From JBKBMT01 sp046295655 (lineage in GTDB: Bacteria; Pseudomonadota; Alphaproteobacteria; Rhodobacterales; Rhodobacteraceae): a stretch of 64,000 nt of DNA. A program made the position numbers and the translations under genes. Under the pieces are notes generated by a model. That model searched no databases, had not been told where the DNA came from, and worked only from the letters and a program-made list of their open reading frames with translations. The DNA lies in NCBI GenBank assembly GCA_046295655.1, contig JBKBMT010000002.1:1-64000 (forward strand). The letters run 5' to 3'. Positions 16,995-25,138 of this stretch are shown here, piece by piece. Numbering within the stretch: position 1 is the first letter of the stretch; each line of letters begins with the position of its first letter.

Positions 16995-17726
16995 ATGCCC
17001 GACCCGCGCGCCCCGCGCCTTTGCGTCCTTATCGACGCCGACAACGTGCCTGCCAGCTATGCCGAGGCGATCTTCGACGAGATCGCAACCCTGGGCGAGG
17101 CCAGCGTGCGGCGCATCTACGGCGACTGGTCGGCACAGCGGCTGGGGAAGTGGGCCGAGAAGGTCGCGGCGCTGGGCATGGTCGCCGATCAGCAGTTCTC
17201 GAACACCAAGGGCAAGAACGCCTCGGACATCGGCCTCGTGATCGCGGCGATGGATTTCCTGCATTCGCGCCTGTTCGACGGGTTCGTGCTGGTGTCCTCG
17301 GACAGCGATTTCACGCGGCTCGCCGCGCGGATCCGCGAACAGGGGCTGGACGTCTACGGCATCGGCGAGAAGAAGACTCCGGAAGCCTTCCGCATGGCCT
17401 GCAAGCGGTTCATCTACGTGGAAAACCTCGGCCCCTCCGATGCACCGGCGCGACGCGAGAGCGAACCGCAGGGCAGCGCGGGCAAGCCGGGAAAGGAGCC
17501 GCCGCAGAACGCGATCCCGCTGATCGTGGCAGCCATGCGGGCCATCGACCCCGAAGGCGAATGGTATTCGCTGGCTCAGATCGGCCAGTTCATCACCCAG
17601 GCGAATCCGGATTTCGACACCCGCACCTATGGCGCGGCGAAACTTTCGGACCTGTTGCGCAAGCTGCCGCGGTTCGAGGTGAAGCAGGGTCAGGGCGGCC
17701 AGCTTCTGGCGCGCGACGTGACCTGA
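16995..17726 (+). CDS. NYN domain RNase-like protein with C-terminal LOTUS/OST-HTH domain
   Basis: 243 aa. The N-terminal NYN (PIN-like) nuclease domain shows the acidic metal-binding residues in CVLIDADNVPASYAE, KNASDIGLVIAAMDFL and VSSDSDFTRLA. After a linker rich in Pro, Glu and Gly (about residues 150-172) comes an OST-HTH/LOTUS-type winged helix (GEWYSLAQIGQFI, then GAAKLSDLLRKLPRF), which in relatives binds structured RNA. It is likely a cytoplasmic RNA-cleaving or RNA-surveillance protein with unknown targets. It follows sdhAF4 on the same strand and ends about 90 bp before the convergent TetR gene. Confidence 0.9.
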   Translation: MPDPRAPRLCVLIDADNVPASYAEAIFDEIATLGEASVRRIYGDWSAQRLGKWAEKVAALGMVADQQFSNTKGKNASDIGLVIAAMDFLHSRLFDGFVLVSSDSDFTRLAARIREQGLDVYGIGEKKTPEAFRMACKRFIYVENLGPSDAPARRESEPQGSAGKPGKEPPQNAIPLIVAAMRAIDPEGEWYSLAQIGQFITQANPDFDTRTYGAAKLSDLLRKLPRFEVKQGQGGQLLARDVT

Positions 17727-17812
17727 GGGCACAAGCGCACCGATCGTGTCGCCGGGGCGTCACCCACCGTTCTGTGCGTGGCGGCGACCGATCGATGCGC
17801 GACGGCCGCGGC

Positions 17813-18436
17813 CTACCCCCTGACCGCATAGCGCGCAAGGAACGTGGCGACTGCCGCGCGGGCAATGCGATCCACCTCGGCCGGTCCGGGCGGCGGGCCG
17901 GCGCCGAACGCCACCCGCTCGAAGGCGCCCGCCTTGCACAGTGCGGCGAACTGGTCGGCCGCCATATCGACATCGGTAATCGCCAGGTCGCCCCGAAGCA
18001 TCGCCTCGCGGAAGAACGCCCCGAGCCGCGCCCGCGCCAGCAGCGGGCCGCTTTCATAGAAGGCTCGCCCAAGCTCGGGAAACCGGTCGGCCTCGGCCGC
18101 GCAGATGCGGAAGATGCGGACCGAGAAATCCGAGGTGACAAGCTCCACGAACCGGCGCGCACCTTCCAGAAGCACCGCCTCGAGCGGCGCCGAAGGGTCG
18201 ATCAACGCTTCGGCCTCGTCGGCCTGCCGGGCGCATTCCGCCCGCGCCATTTCCGCGAACATCAGCCTCTTGTCGGCGAAATAGCTGTAAAGCGTCGCCT
18301 TCGACACGCCGGCCGCGCGGGCGATATCGTCCACGCTGGCACCCGAGAAGCCGTCGCGCAGGAAGATCTCGCGCGCGCCGTCGAGCACCTGCGCGAATTT
18401 CCGTCCGCGGCGGATCTTCTGAGCGGCTTCGATCAT
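17813..18436 (-). CDS. TetR/AcrR family transcriptional regulator
   Basis: 207 aa from the ATG at 18436, preferred because GGGAG lies five bases upstream of it; an in-frame ATG at 18448 is the alternative. The N-terminal DNA-binding domain is clear: ILDGAREIFLRDGF-like VLDGAREIFLRDGFSG, then VDDIARAAGVSKATLYSYFADK. The C-terminal domain resembles TetR_C_7-type regulators (FVELVTSDFSVRIFRI, FPELGRAFYESGP). It is divergent from mbfA, with a perfect inverted repeat in the 125-bp intergenic region (18471-18488), so it probably controls itself and perhaps mbfA. The ligand is unknown. Confidence 0.92.
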   Translation of the reverse strand: MIEAAQKIRRGRKFAQVLDGAREIFLRDGFSGASVDDIARAAGVSKATLYSYFADKRLMFAEMARAECARQADEAEALIDPSAPLEAVLLEGARRFVELVTSDFSVRIFRICAAEADRFPELGRAFYESGPLLARARLGAFFREAMLRGDLAITDVDMAADQFAALCKAGAFERVAFGAGPPPGPAEVDRIARAAVATFLARYAVRG

Positions 18437-18470
18437 GTTGTCTCCCATCTGGAAAGTAATGCCGCGGGGG

Positions 18471-18488
18471 GGATGCCCGCAAGCATCC
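18471..18488. promoter_or_regulatory. Inverted repeat, candidate TetR operator
   Basis: GGATGC-CCGCAA-GCATCC, with perfect 6-bp arms, lies 35 bp upstream of the TetR start and 74 bp upstream of mbfA. Its position between divergent genes fits an operator used by the TetR protein. A 7-G run (18466-18472) overlaps its left edge. Confidence 0.4.
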
Positions 18489-18561
18489 GCGCGATCACGC
18501 CCGCTTGTGCCTCCGCAAACGGCGGCTAGTCTGAGACGCATCGATCCCAGAGGTTCGCACC

Positions 18562-19539
18562 ATGATCCCCGGTCTTGCGCATCGCCGCCGCTTCTCGGAC
18601 CTGTCCGAACGCGAGATCCTCGCCCTCGCGATCTCGGCCGAGGAGGACGACGCCCGGATCTATCGCAGCTACGCCGAACGGCTGCGCGACAGCTATCCCG
18701 CCTCGGCGGCGGTGTTCGAGGGGATGGCGAAGGAAGAGGACGGCCACCGCCAGCGGTTGATCGAGCTGCACAAGTCCCGTTTCGGCGACACGATCCCGCT
18801 GATCCGGCGCGAACATGTCGCCGGCTTCTACGCCCGCCGACCGGTCTGGCTGATGGACACGCTTTCGATCGATCAGATCCGCGGCGAGGCCCGGGCAATG
18901 GAACGACAGGCGCAGCGCTTCTACGAGGCGGCGGCGCAGCGGGTGCAGGATGCCGACACGCGCCGGCTTCTGGGCGACCTCGCCGCCGCCGAGGCCGGGC
19001 ATGACCGCGCTGCCGCCGATCTGGAGGCCGAGCATCTCACCGCCGAAGCGCGCAGCGCCGAGGACGAGGGCGCGCGGCGCCAGTTCATCCTGACCTGGGT
19101 GCAGCCCGGGCTTGCCGGGCTGATGGACGGCTCGGTTTCCACCCTCGCGCCGATCTTCGCAACCGCGTTCGCCACGCAGGACCCCGCCACCACGCTGCTC
19201 GTGGGCCTTGCTGCCTCGATCGGTGCGGGTATCTCGATGGGCTTCACCGAGGCCGCTTCGGACGACGGGGTGCTGTCGGGCCGCGGCAGCCCGGTCAAGC
19301 GCGGGTTCGCAAGCGGCATCATGACGACCATCGGCGGGCTGGGCCATGCCCTGCCCTACCTGATCCAGGATTTCTGGACGGCGACCACGATCGCGATCGC
19401 GGTGGTGTTCGTCGAGCTCTGGGCCATCGTCTGGATCCAGAACCGCTTCATGGAGACGCCGTTCTGGCGCGCGACACTGCAGGTTGTGGTAGGCGGGGGG
19501 CTGGTCCTGGCCGCAGGCGTGCTGATCGGCGCGGGATAG
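18562..19539 (+). CDS. mbfA: Membrane-bound ferritin-like iron exporter MbfA
   Basis: 325 aa fusion of an N-terminal ferritin-like four-helix domain and a C-terminal VIT1/CCC1-type membrane domain. Diiron-type ligands appear as AEEDDARIY, KEEDGHRQRL and EAGHDRAA within the first 150 residues. The membrane part begins at FILTWVQPGLAGLMDG and contains the VIT1-like stretches SVSTLAPIFATAF and GISMGFTEAASDD, with four to five helices. MbfA exports iron and protects from peroxide stress in Agrobacterium and Bradyrhizobium, usually under Irr control. I see no clear Irr box upstream; a divergent TetR gene is the visible local regulator. Confidence 0.92.
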   Translation: MIPGLAHRRRFSDLSEREILALAISAEEDDARIYRSYAERLRDSYPASAAVFEGMAKEEDGHRQRLIELHKSRFGDTIPLIRREHVAGFYARRPVWLMDTLSIDQIRGEARAMERQAQRFYEAAAQRVQDADTRRLLGDLAAAEAGHDRAAADLEAEHLTAEARSAEDEGARRQFILTWVQPGLAGLMDGSVSTLAPIFATAFATQDPATTLLVGLAASIGAGISMGFTEAASDDGVLSGRGSPVKRGFASGIMTTIGGLGHALPYLIQDFWTATTIAIAVVFVELWAIVWIQNRFMETPFWRATLQVVVGGGLVLAAGVLIGAG

Positions 19540-19546
19540 GGAGGGG

Positions 19547-20239
19547 ATGATGCGCAGCGGAGCACGGCTCTACGAGCCACTTCCCCTCCCCGACCGGGTG
19601 CAGGTGCCGCCCGATCGCGCGCTGGCACAGGCGCAGACGCATCTGGCCTACATGCGCCGGCGTCACTCGGTGCGCGATTTCGCCCCCGATCCCGTGCCCG
19701 AGGCGGTGATCGCGGCCTGTATCGCCGCCGCCGGGTCCGCACCCTCGGGCGCAAACCACCAGCCGTGGCACTTTGCTGCCATCGCGGATCCCGCGATGAA
19801 GGCCCGCATCCGCGAAGCTGCCGAGGCGGAGGAGCGTGCCTTCTACGCCGGGGGCGCGGGCGACGAATGGCTGCGGGCGCTGGAACCGATCGGGACCGGT
19901 GCCGACAAGCCCCATCTGACCATCGCGCCCTGGCTCATCGTGGTCTTTGCCCAGCGCTACGGGGTCGCGGACGACGGCCAGCGCTACAAGCATTACTATG
20001 TGCCCGAAAGCGTCGGCATCGCGACCGGCTTCCTGATCTCGGCGCTGCATCACGCAGGTCTCGTCTGCCTGACCCATACGCCGAACCCGATGAAGTTCCT
20101 CAACCGCCTGTGCGACCGACCCGACAGCGAGAAGCCGGTCATGATCCTGCCGGTCGGCTATCCCGCCGCGGATGCGACGGTGCCGGCGGCGGCCAAGCGC
20201 AAGAAGCCGCTGACCGAGATCATGTCGGTGTTCCGCTGA
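19547..20239 (+). CDS. Nitroreductase family flavoprotein
   Basis: 230 aa. The FMN-binding nitroreductase fold is shown by MRRRHSVRDFAPDPVP, GSAPSGANHQPWHFAAI, ESVGIATGFLISALHHAGL and a conserved C-terminal basic segment. The RRHSVRDF and PSGANHQPWHF forms resemble the BluB/iodotyrosine deiodinase branch, so reductive dehalogenation or a related FMNH2 reaction is possible. The gene starts 7 bp after mbfA on the same strand, implying co-transcription with the iron exporter, and its last 20 bp overlap the convergent pcaQ 3' end. The substrate cannot be told from sequence. Confidence 0.88.
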   Translation: MMRSGARLYEPLPLPDRVQVPPDRALAQAQTHLAYMRRRHSVRDFAPDPVPEAVIAACIAAAGSAPSGANHQPWHFAAIADPAMKARIREAAEAEERAFYAGGAGDEWLRALEPIGTGADKPHLTIAPWLIVVFAQRYGVADDGQRYKHYYVPESVGIATGFLISALHHAGLVCLTHTPNPMKFLNRLCDRPDSEKPVMILPVGYPAADATVPAAAKRKKPLTEIMSVFR

Positions 20240-21134
20240 GCGCGAGGGTGCGCAGGATCTCGCCCGCCAGCGCGACCGCGGGGACTTCCTCGCCCTGCCG
20301 CCTGGTGATGCCGACCGCGCCCGACAGCCACGGCGCCCCGGTCTCGACCTCGGCCAGCAGGCCGCGCGCCAGTTCCCAGGCGACAACCCCGCGCGAGATG
20401 AACCATACCGCATCGGAGCCGAGAACAAGCCCGCGGCCCGTGGCGAGGGCCACCGTCTCGCACAGGAAGGCGACGGGGGTTACGCCGAGCGCGGCCAGAT
20501 AGGCATCGACATTCGGGCGGATGATGGCGCTTGCAGCAGGCAGGATGACCGGGCAGGCGGCCAGCATCTCCCGCACGGGGGCGTTGCGCAGCGGATGATC
20601 CGGGCGCAGCACCAACGCCACGGCCTCGTCGTAGAGATGGTCGAAACGCAGCCCCGTCATCTCGTCCGCCGACGGCATCCGGCCAACCATCAGCTCGATC
20701 CGCCCCGCACGCAGTTCGGACAGCAGGTGCCGGTTCGGCCCGGTCTCGATCACGATCCGCAGTCCGGGGCGCAGCGCGGCAAGTTCGGCGGTCAGACGCG
20801 GCATCAGCGTGCCCGCGACCGACGGGAGGACCCCCAGCGCGAGGCGCGTCGCAGCGGCCGCTCCCGGGCGCACCCGGTCGGCGGCGGCATCCAGCGCGGC
20901 AAGGGCGGCGGCGGCCTCGGTCCGGAACCTTGCCCCGTCCGGTGTCAGCCGAAGCCGGCGCCCGTCGCGGCGGAACAGCGCGACCCCGAGCAATGTCTCG
21001 AGCTCCGCCAGGCTGCGCGACACCGCGGGCTGGGTAATCCCCTGCGCCCGGGCGGTTGCGGTGACCGACCCACCGGCGGCCACGTCCAGCATCAGACGCA
21101 GATGGCGCAGTTTGATTCCAGGATGCATGCTCAT
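20220..21134 (-). CDS. pcaQ: LysR-type pca operon activator PcaQ
   Basis: 304 aa from the ATG at 21134 (an ATG at 21128 is the other option; neither has a strong Shine-Dalgarno). The N-terminal winged helix reads LRHLRLMLDVAAGGSVTATA and ITQPAVSRSLAELE, followed by a LysR effector domain. Divergence from pcaC by 75 bp is the standard pcaQ arrangement in rhizobia and roseobacters, where beta-carboxymuconate-type intermediates activate it. The intergenic region has GGTTAT (21137-21142), one half of the rhizobial PcaQ site, next to its own start. The 3' end overlaps the nitroreductase gene by 20 bp. Confidence 0.9.
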   Translation of the reverse strand: MSMHPGIKLRHLRLMLDVAAGGSVTATARAQGITQPAVSRSLAELETLLGVALFRRDGRRLRLTPDGARFRTEAAAALAALDAAADRVRPGAAAATRLALGVLPSVAGTLMPRLTAELAALRPGLRIVIETGPNRHLLSELRAGRIELMVGRMPSADEMTGLRFDHLYDEAVALVLRPDHPLRNAPVREMLAACPVILPAASAIIRPNVDAYLAALGVTPVAFLCETVALATGRGLVLGSDAVWFISRGVVAWELARGLLAEVETGAPWLSGAVGITRRQGEEVPAVALAGEILRTLALSGTPT

Positions 21135-21209
21135 TTGGTTATGGATTTGGCTATACTTTGCATTTCCCTGCAAGCGAAAGTCATGCAATCTTGTCTGCAG
21201 GAGGCCCCC

Positions 21210-21584
21210 ATGACAGACCTTTACCAGCAAGGCATGACCACACGACGCCGCGTCCTCGGCGACGACTGGGTGAACCGCGCCTCGACCGATCCTTTCGACG
21301 CAGCGTTCCAGCGCCTGATCACCGAAGCCGCCTGGGGCCATCTGTGGTCCCGCGGCACGATCCCCGACCGGGAACGGTCGATGCTGACCATCGCCCTGCT
21401 GGCAGGTCTGGGGAATTTCGAGGAACTGGCGCTGCACATCCGCGCCACCGCCAACACCGGTGCCACCCGCGAGGATGTCGTGGAGGCACTTCTGCACGTC
21501 GCGATCTACGCCGGCGTGCCGCGCGCCAACCACGCCTTCAAGATTGCCCGCGAAACCTATGCCCAGATGGAGGCCGAGGCATGA
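21210..21584 (+). CDS. pcaC: 4-carboxymuconolactone decarboxylase
   Basis: 124 aa from the ATG at 21210, preceded by GCAGGAGG. The fold and motifs of the AhpD-like PcaC family are present: GMTTRRRVLGDDWVNRA, WGHLWSRGTIPDRERSMLTIALLA and HIRATANTGATREDVVEALLH. It converts 4-carboxymuconolactone to beta-ketoadipate enol-lactone in protocatechuate degradation. It is the first gene of the rightward pca operon, where many Rhodobacterales have pcaD first. It overlaps pcaH by ATGA. Confidence 0.94.
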   Translation: MTDLYQQGMTTRRRVLGDDWVNRASTDPFDAAFQRLITEAAWGHLWSRGTIPDRERSMLTIALLAGLGNFEELALHIRATANTGATREDVVEALLHVAIYAGVPRANHAFKIARETYAQMEAEA

Positions 21585-22297
21585 GCCATCCCCTGATCCA
21601 CCGTGACACCGCCTGGCATCCGCGGCCCTACTGGCCGGATTACAAGACCTCGGTCACACGGGCGCCGCGTCTGGCGCTGGTCTCTGCCGGCTCGACCCGG
21701 ACCGAGGAGACCGGACCGGTGTTCGGCCACGGGCTGCTGCGCCCGCTCGACAACAACCTGGTGCTGAACTTCACCGGCGAGCCTGCCATCGGCGAGCGGA
21801 TCATCGTCCACGGCCGGGTGCTGGACCAGTCCGGCCGACCCGTTCCCGGTGCCCTCGTCGAGATCTGGCAGGCCAACGCCGGCGGGCGCTACCGGCACAA
21901 GAAGGACGGCTATCTGGCGCCGCTCGACCCCAACTTCGGCGGCTGCGGCCGGACGCTGACGCGCGAGGACGGAAGCTACGAGTTCCTGACAATCCGCCCT
22001 GGCGCCTATCCCTGGGGCAACCGGGGCAACGACTGGCGCCCGATGCACATCCACTTCTCGCTGTCCGGTCCGGCCTTCGGTCAGCGGCTCATCAGCCAGA
22101 TGTACTTCGAGGGCGATCCGCTGATCGCGCGCTGCCCGATCGTCAACACGATCGCCGATCCGGCAGCCATCGACCGGCTGGTGGCCCCGCTGGACATCAA
22201 TGCGGCGATCCCGCACGACTGTCTTGCCTATCGCTTCGACATCGTGCTCCGGGGCCGCCGCCAGACCGTGTTCGAGAACCGCAAGGAGGGACTGTGA
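21581..22297 (+). CDS. pcaH: Protocatechuate 3,4-dioxygenase beta subunit
   Basis: 238 aa. The intradiol dioxygenase fold is evident, and the four ferric-iron ligands can be placed: a tyrosine in AGGRYRHKKDG, a tyrosine in PGAYPWGN and two histidines in PMHIHFSLSG, matching Tyr408, Tyr447, His460 and His462 of the Pseudomonas enzyme. The N-terminal arm (HRDTAWHPRPYWPDYKTSV) is characteristic of PcaH. Together with PcaG it opens protocatechuate between the two hydroxyls. It is translationally coupled to pcaC and lies one base before pcaG. Confidence 0.96.
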   Translation: MSHPLIHRDTAWHPRPYWPDYKTSVTRAPRLALVSAGSTRTEETGPVFGHGLLRPLDNNLVLNFTGEPAIGERIIVHGRVLDQSGRPVPGALVEIWQANAGGRYRHKKDGYLAPLDPNFGGCGRTLTREDGSYEFLTIRPGAYPWGNRGNDWRPMHIHFSLSGPAFGQRLISQMYFEGDPLIARCPIVNTIADPAAIDRLVAPLDINAAIPHDCLAYRFDIVLRGRRQTVFENRKEGL

Positions 22298-22298
22298 C

Positions 22299-22907
22299 AT
22301 GGCGCAGAGGCTCGACTGGCTGAAGGAGACGCCGTCGCAGACCGCGGGGCCCTACGTCCACATCGGCCTCACGCCGAACGCGCTGGGCAATGCCGGCATC
22401 TACCCCGAGGATCTTGGCCGGAGCCCGGTCGGTTCCGGAGCGAAGGGACAACGCATCGTCATCACCGGCACCGTGCGTGACGGAGCGGGCATGATCCTGC
22501 GCGATGCGCTGATCGAAAGCTGGCAGGCCGATGCGGCGGGGCGCTATGCCGGCGACGACCCCGATGCCGACCCCGAGGTGACGGGCTGGGCCCGGATCGC
22601 GGCGGATTTCGAGACCGGGGAATGGCGGCTCGAGACGGTGAAGCCCGGGCGCGTGCCGGCGCCGGACGGGCGACCGATGGCACCGCACATCGCGCTCTGG
22701 ATCGTTGCGCGGGGCATCAACATCGGCCTTCTGACCCGGCTGTGCTTCGAGGACGAGGCCGAGGCCAATGCCACCTGCCCGGTGCTGGCGCGGATCGAGC
22801 ACCGCGACCGGCTGCCGACTCTGCTGGCGAAATCGGTCGGGCCGGGTCAGTATCGGTTCGACATCCGCCTTCAGGGCGAGGGCGAGACGGTATTCTTCGA
22901 CATCTGA
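22299..22907 (+). CDS. pcaG: Protocatechuate 3,4-dioxygenase alpha subunit
   Basis: 202 aa. It shares the intradiol dioxygenase fold with PcaH (TPSQTAGPYVHIGL at the N-terminus, then ALIESWQADAAGRYAGD) but lacks the iron ligands, as alpha subunits do, and keeps the substrate-facing ARGINIGLLTRLCFEDE stretch. It starts one base after the pcaH stop, with AAGGAGGG as ribosome binding site inside the pcaH end, so equal expression of the two subunits is expected. BKACE follows 12 bp downstream. Confidence 0.95.
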   Translation: MAQRLDWLKETPSQTAGPYVHIGLTPNALGNAGIYPEDLGRSPVGSGAKGQRIVITGTVRDGAGMILRDALIESWQADAAGRYAGDDPDADPEVTGWARIAADFETGEWRLETVKPGRVPAPDGRPMAPHIALWIVARGINIGLLTRLCFEDEAEANATCPVLARIEHRDRLPTLLAKSVGPGQYRFDIRLQGEGETVFFDI

Positions 22908-22919
22908 CCGGACGCGATC

Positions 22920-23750
22920 ATGACCAAACCTTGCATCATCTGTGTGGCGATCACCGGCAGCGTGCCGCAGAAATCCGACAACCCTGCCGTGCCGATCACC
23001 ATCGAGGAACAGATCGAAAGCACCCACGAAGCCTTCGAGGCTGGCGCCACGATCGCCCATTGCCACGTCCGGATGGAGGACGGCACGCCGACCTCGGACC
23101 CCGACCGGTTCGCCCGGCTGATGGAAGGACTGCACCGGCACTGCCCCGGGATGATCGTGCAACTGTCCACCGGGGGGCGTTCGGGCGCCGGCAAGGCTCG
23201 GGGCGGGATGCTTCCGCTGCGACCCGACATGGCCTCGCTTTCGGTCGGGTCCAACAACTTTCCGACCCGAGTCTACGAGAATCCGCCAGATCTGGTGGAT
23301 TGGCTGGCCTCGGAAATGCAGAAATACGACGTCAAGCCCGAAATCGAGGCTTTCGACCTGAGCCATGTCGTGCAGGCGGCGCGGATGGCACAGGACGGGC
23401 GTCTCAAGGCGCCGCTCTATGTTCAGTTCGTGATGGGGGTGAAGAACGCCATGCCCGCCGACAAGGCGATCTTCGACTTCTACATCGAGACGCTGAAACG
23501 GCTGGCGCCCGATGCGGAATGGTGCGGCGCCGGGATCGGGGCGAACCAGATCGTTGTCAACGAATGGGCGATCGCGGCCGGCGGCCACACCCGGGCCGGA
23601 CTCGAGGACAACGTGCGGCTGGACCGCGACCGCCTTGCGCCATCGAATGCCGCGCTGGTGAAGCGGGCGGTCGATCTCTGCGCCAGGTACGACCGCCCCG
23701 TTGCCACATGGCAAGAGGCGCGACAGATCCTCGGACTGAGAGCGGCCTGA
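22920..23750 (+). CDS. Beta-keto acid cleavage enzyme (BKACE, DUF849)
   Basis: 276 aa. The TIM-barrel BKACE family is recognised from the zinc-binding histidines His47 and His49 in AHCHVRMEDG, the STGGRSG loop and the C-terminal GGHTRAGLEDN motif. Family members use acetyl-CoA to split a beta-keto acid into acetoacetate and a CoA thioester. Its place between pcaG and pcaB suggests a substrate from the protocatechuate route, for instance beta-ketoadipate (giving acetoacetate and succinyl-CoA), but that is an inference. It has 12 bp and 2 bp gaps to its neighbours, so it is clearly in the operon. Confidence 0.9.
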   Translation: MTKPCIICVAITGSVPQKSDNPAVPITIEEQIESTHEAFEAGATIAHCHVRMEDGTPTSDPDRFARLMEGLHRHCPGMIVQLSTGGRSGAGKARGGMLPLRPDMASLSVGSNNFPTRVYENPPDLVDWLASEMQKYDVKPEIEAFDLSHVVQAARMAQDGRLKAPLYVQFVMGVKNAMPADKAIFDFYIETLKRLAPDAEWCGAGIGANQIVVNEWAIAAGGHTRAGLEDNVRLDRDRLAPSNAALVKRAVDLCARYDRPVATWQEARQILGLRAA

Positions 23751-23752
23751 CG

Positions 23753-25075
23753 ATGACCGCGGGGGCCGGCGGCGCCCTGTATTCCGGGCTGTTCGGCGAT
23801 GCCGAAACCTCCGCCCTGTTCGACGACACCGCCGAGATTGCGGCAATGCTGCAGGTCGAGGGGGCACTGGCGCGGGTGCAGGGCGGGATGGGCGTCATAC
23901 CGGCCGAAAGCGGCGCCTTTCTCGACAGCGCCTGCCGCAGCATCCGGCTCGACCCTGCTGCCCTTGCGGCAGAGACCGGGGCGAACGGCGTCCCGGTCCC
24001 GGCCTTGGTGAAGGCGGCCCGGGCCGCGATCGGCGCGCCGGAACATGCACGCTGGCTGCACTGGGGTGCGACCAGCCAGGACATCATGGATACCGCCCTG
24101 GTCCTGCGCCTGCGCCGACTCCTCGACCTGTGGCAGACCCGGGTGGATGCCTTGCTGGACGGGCTCGCCGGGCTTGCGGACACCCATGCCGACCTGCCCA
24201 TGGCGGCGCGCACCTACGGGCAGGCCGCCGTGCCGACGACTTTCGGCGCGGCGGTCGCTGGCTGGGGCGGGCCGCTGCTTCGGGCACGCGGGGACCTGCC
24301 GGCCTTGCGTGCACGGCTGCTCGTCGTGTCGCTTGGCGGGGCGGCCGGAACGCTGGGCGCCATCGGCCCGACCGGCCCCGAGGTGCGGGCACGGCTTGCC
24401 GCGGCGCTGGATCTGGAAGATCCGGGCGGGTCCTGGCACAGTGCCCGCGACCGGATCGCGGCTTTCGCGGCCTGGGCTACGGGCATCGCCGTCGCCCTGG
24501 GCAAGATGGGCGAGGACATGATCCTGATGGCGCAATCGGGCATCGGCGAGCTGGAGCTGGCCGGAGGCGCGTCCTCGACCATGCCGCAGAAGGCGAATCC
24601 GGTGGGTCCGTCGGTGCTGGTGGCGCTGGCCCGGCAGGTGGTGGCGCTGCAGTCGGCGATCGCCGGCGCGGGGCTGCACCGGCAGCAGCGCGACGGCACC
24701 GCCTGGTTCACCGAATGGCTGACCCTGCCCGCACTCTGCCTCTCGACCGGACGCGCGCTGCAACTCGGAGCCGAACTCGCCGCTTCCGTCCGGCCAGTCC
24801 CTGAACGCATGGCCGCTGCGCTGGCGGCGGACGGCGGGCTGATCCGGGCCGAGGAGATCGCCTTTGCCCTGGCCGCCCGGATGCCGAGGCCGGATGCCGA
24901 GGCCGAGGTCAAGCGGCTGGTAGCCGCGGTCCGGGCGGGGGGGGGCGATCTTCCGAGATTGTCCCGGGCGGCGCACCCGGGGCTTTCCCTGCCGGATGGT
25001 CCCGATACCGGCTGCGCCCCGTCCGAAGCGCGGAACTTTGCCGCCGCCGTCCGGGCAGGCGGACGGCCCAGTTAG
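23753..25075 (+). CDS. pcaB: 3-carboxy-cis,cis-muconate cycloisomerase
   Basis: 440 aa, fumarase/aspartase superfamily. The signature loop GGASSTMPQKANP and the active-site stretches WGATSQDIMDT and RTYGQAAVPTTFG are present. It cyclises beta-carboxymuconate to 4-carboxymuconolactone, the step before PcaC. The gene begins two bases after the BKACE stop and closes the pca operon. A run of nine G (24937-24945) lies in the last tenth of the gene; the frame continues sensibly after it, but the tract is a place where length variation or a sequencing indel would matter. Confidence 0.94.
   Translation: MTAGAGGALYSGLFGDAETSALFDDTAEIAAMLQVEGALARVQGGMGVIPAESGAFLDSACRSIRLDPAALAAETGANGVPVPALVKAARAAIGAPEHARWLHWGATSQDIMDTALVLRLRRLLDLWQTRVDALLDGLAGLADTHADLPMAARTYGQAAVPTTFGAAVAGWGGPLLRARGDLPALRARLLVVSLGGAAGTLGAIGPTGPEVRARLAAALDLEDPGGSWHSARDRIAAFAAWATGIAVALGKMGEDMILMAQSGIGELELAGGASSTMPQKANPVGPSVLVALARQVVALQSAIAGAGLHRQQRDGTAWFTEWLTLPALCLSTGRALQLGAELAASVRPVPERMAAALAADGGLIRAEEIAFALAARMPRPDAEAEVKRLVAAVRAGGGDLPRLSRAAHPGLSLPDGPDTGCAPSEARNFAAAVRAGGRPS
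24937..24945 (+). repeat. Nine-G homopolymer inside pcaB
   Basis: An uninterrupted G9 tract encodes part of RAGGGD near residue 397. A change of one base would shift the last 40 or so codons. The tract is longer than any other G run I noticed in the window. Confidence 0.9.
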
Positions 25076-25138
25076 TCCTCGGCGGACGACTTTCCAACCT
25101 GCCTTCCCTGCCATAGATCAGGGGACGGAGGACCGTCC

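Noticed and set aside
22197..23867. 556-codon minus-strand open frame opposite pcaG and the BKACE gene
   Set aside because: Antisense to two genes with clear catalytic motifs in a tight operon; no domain in the minus-strand translation.
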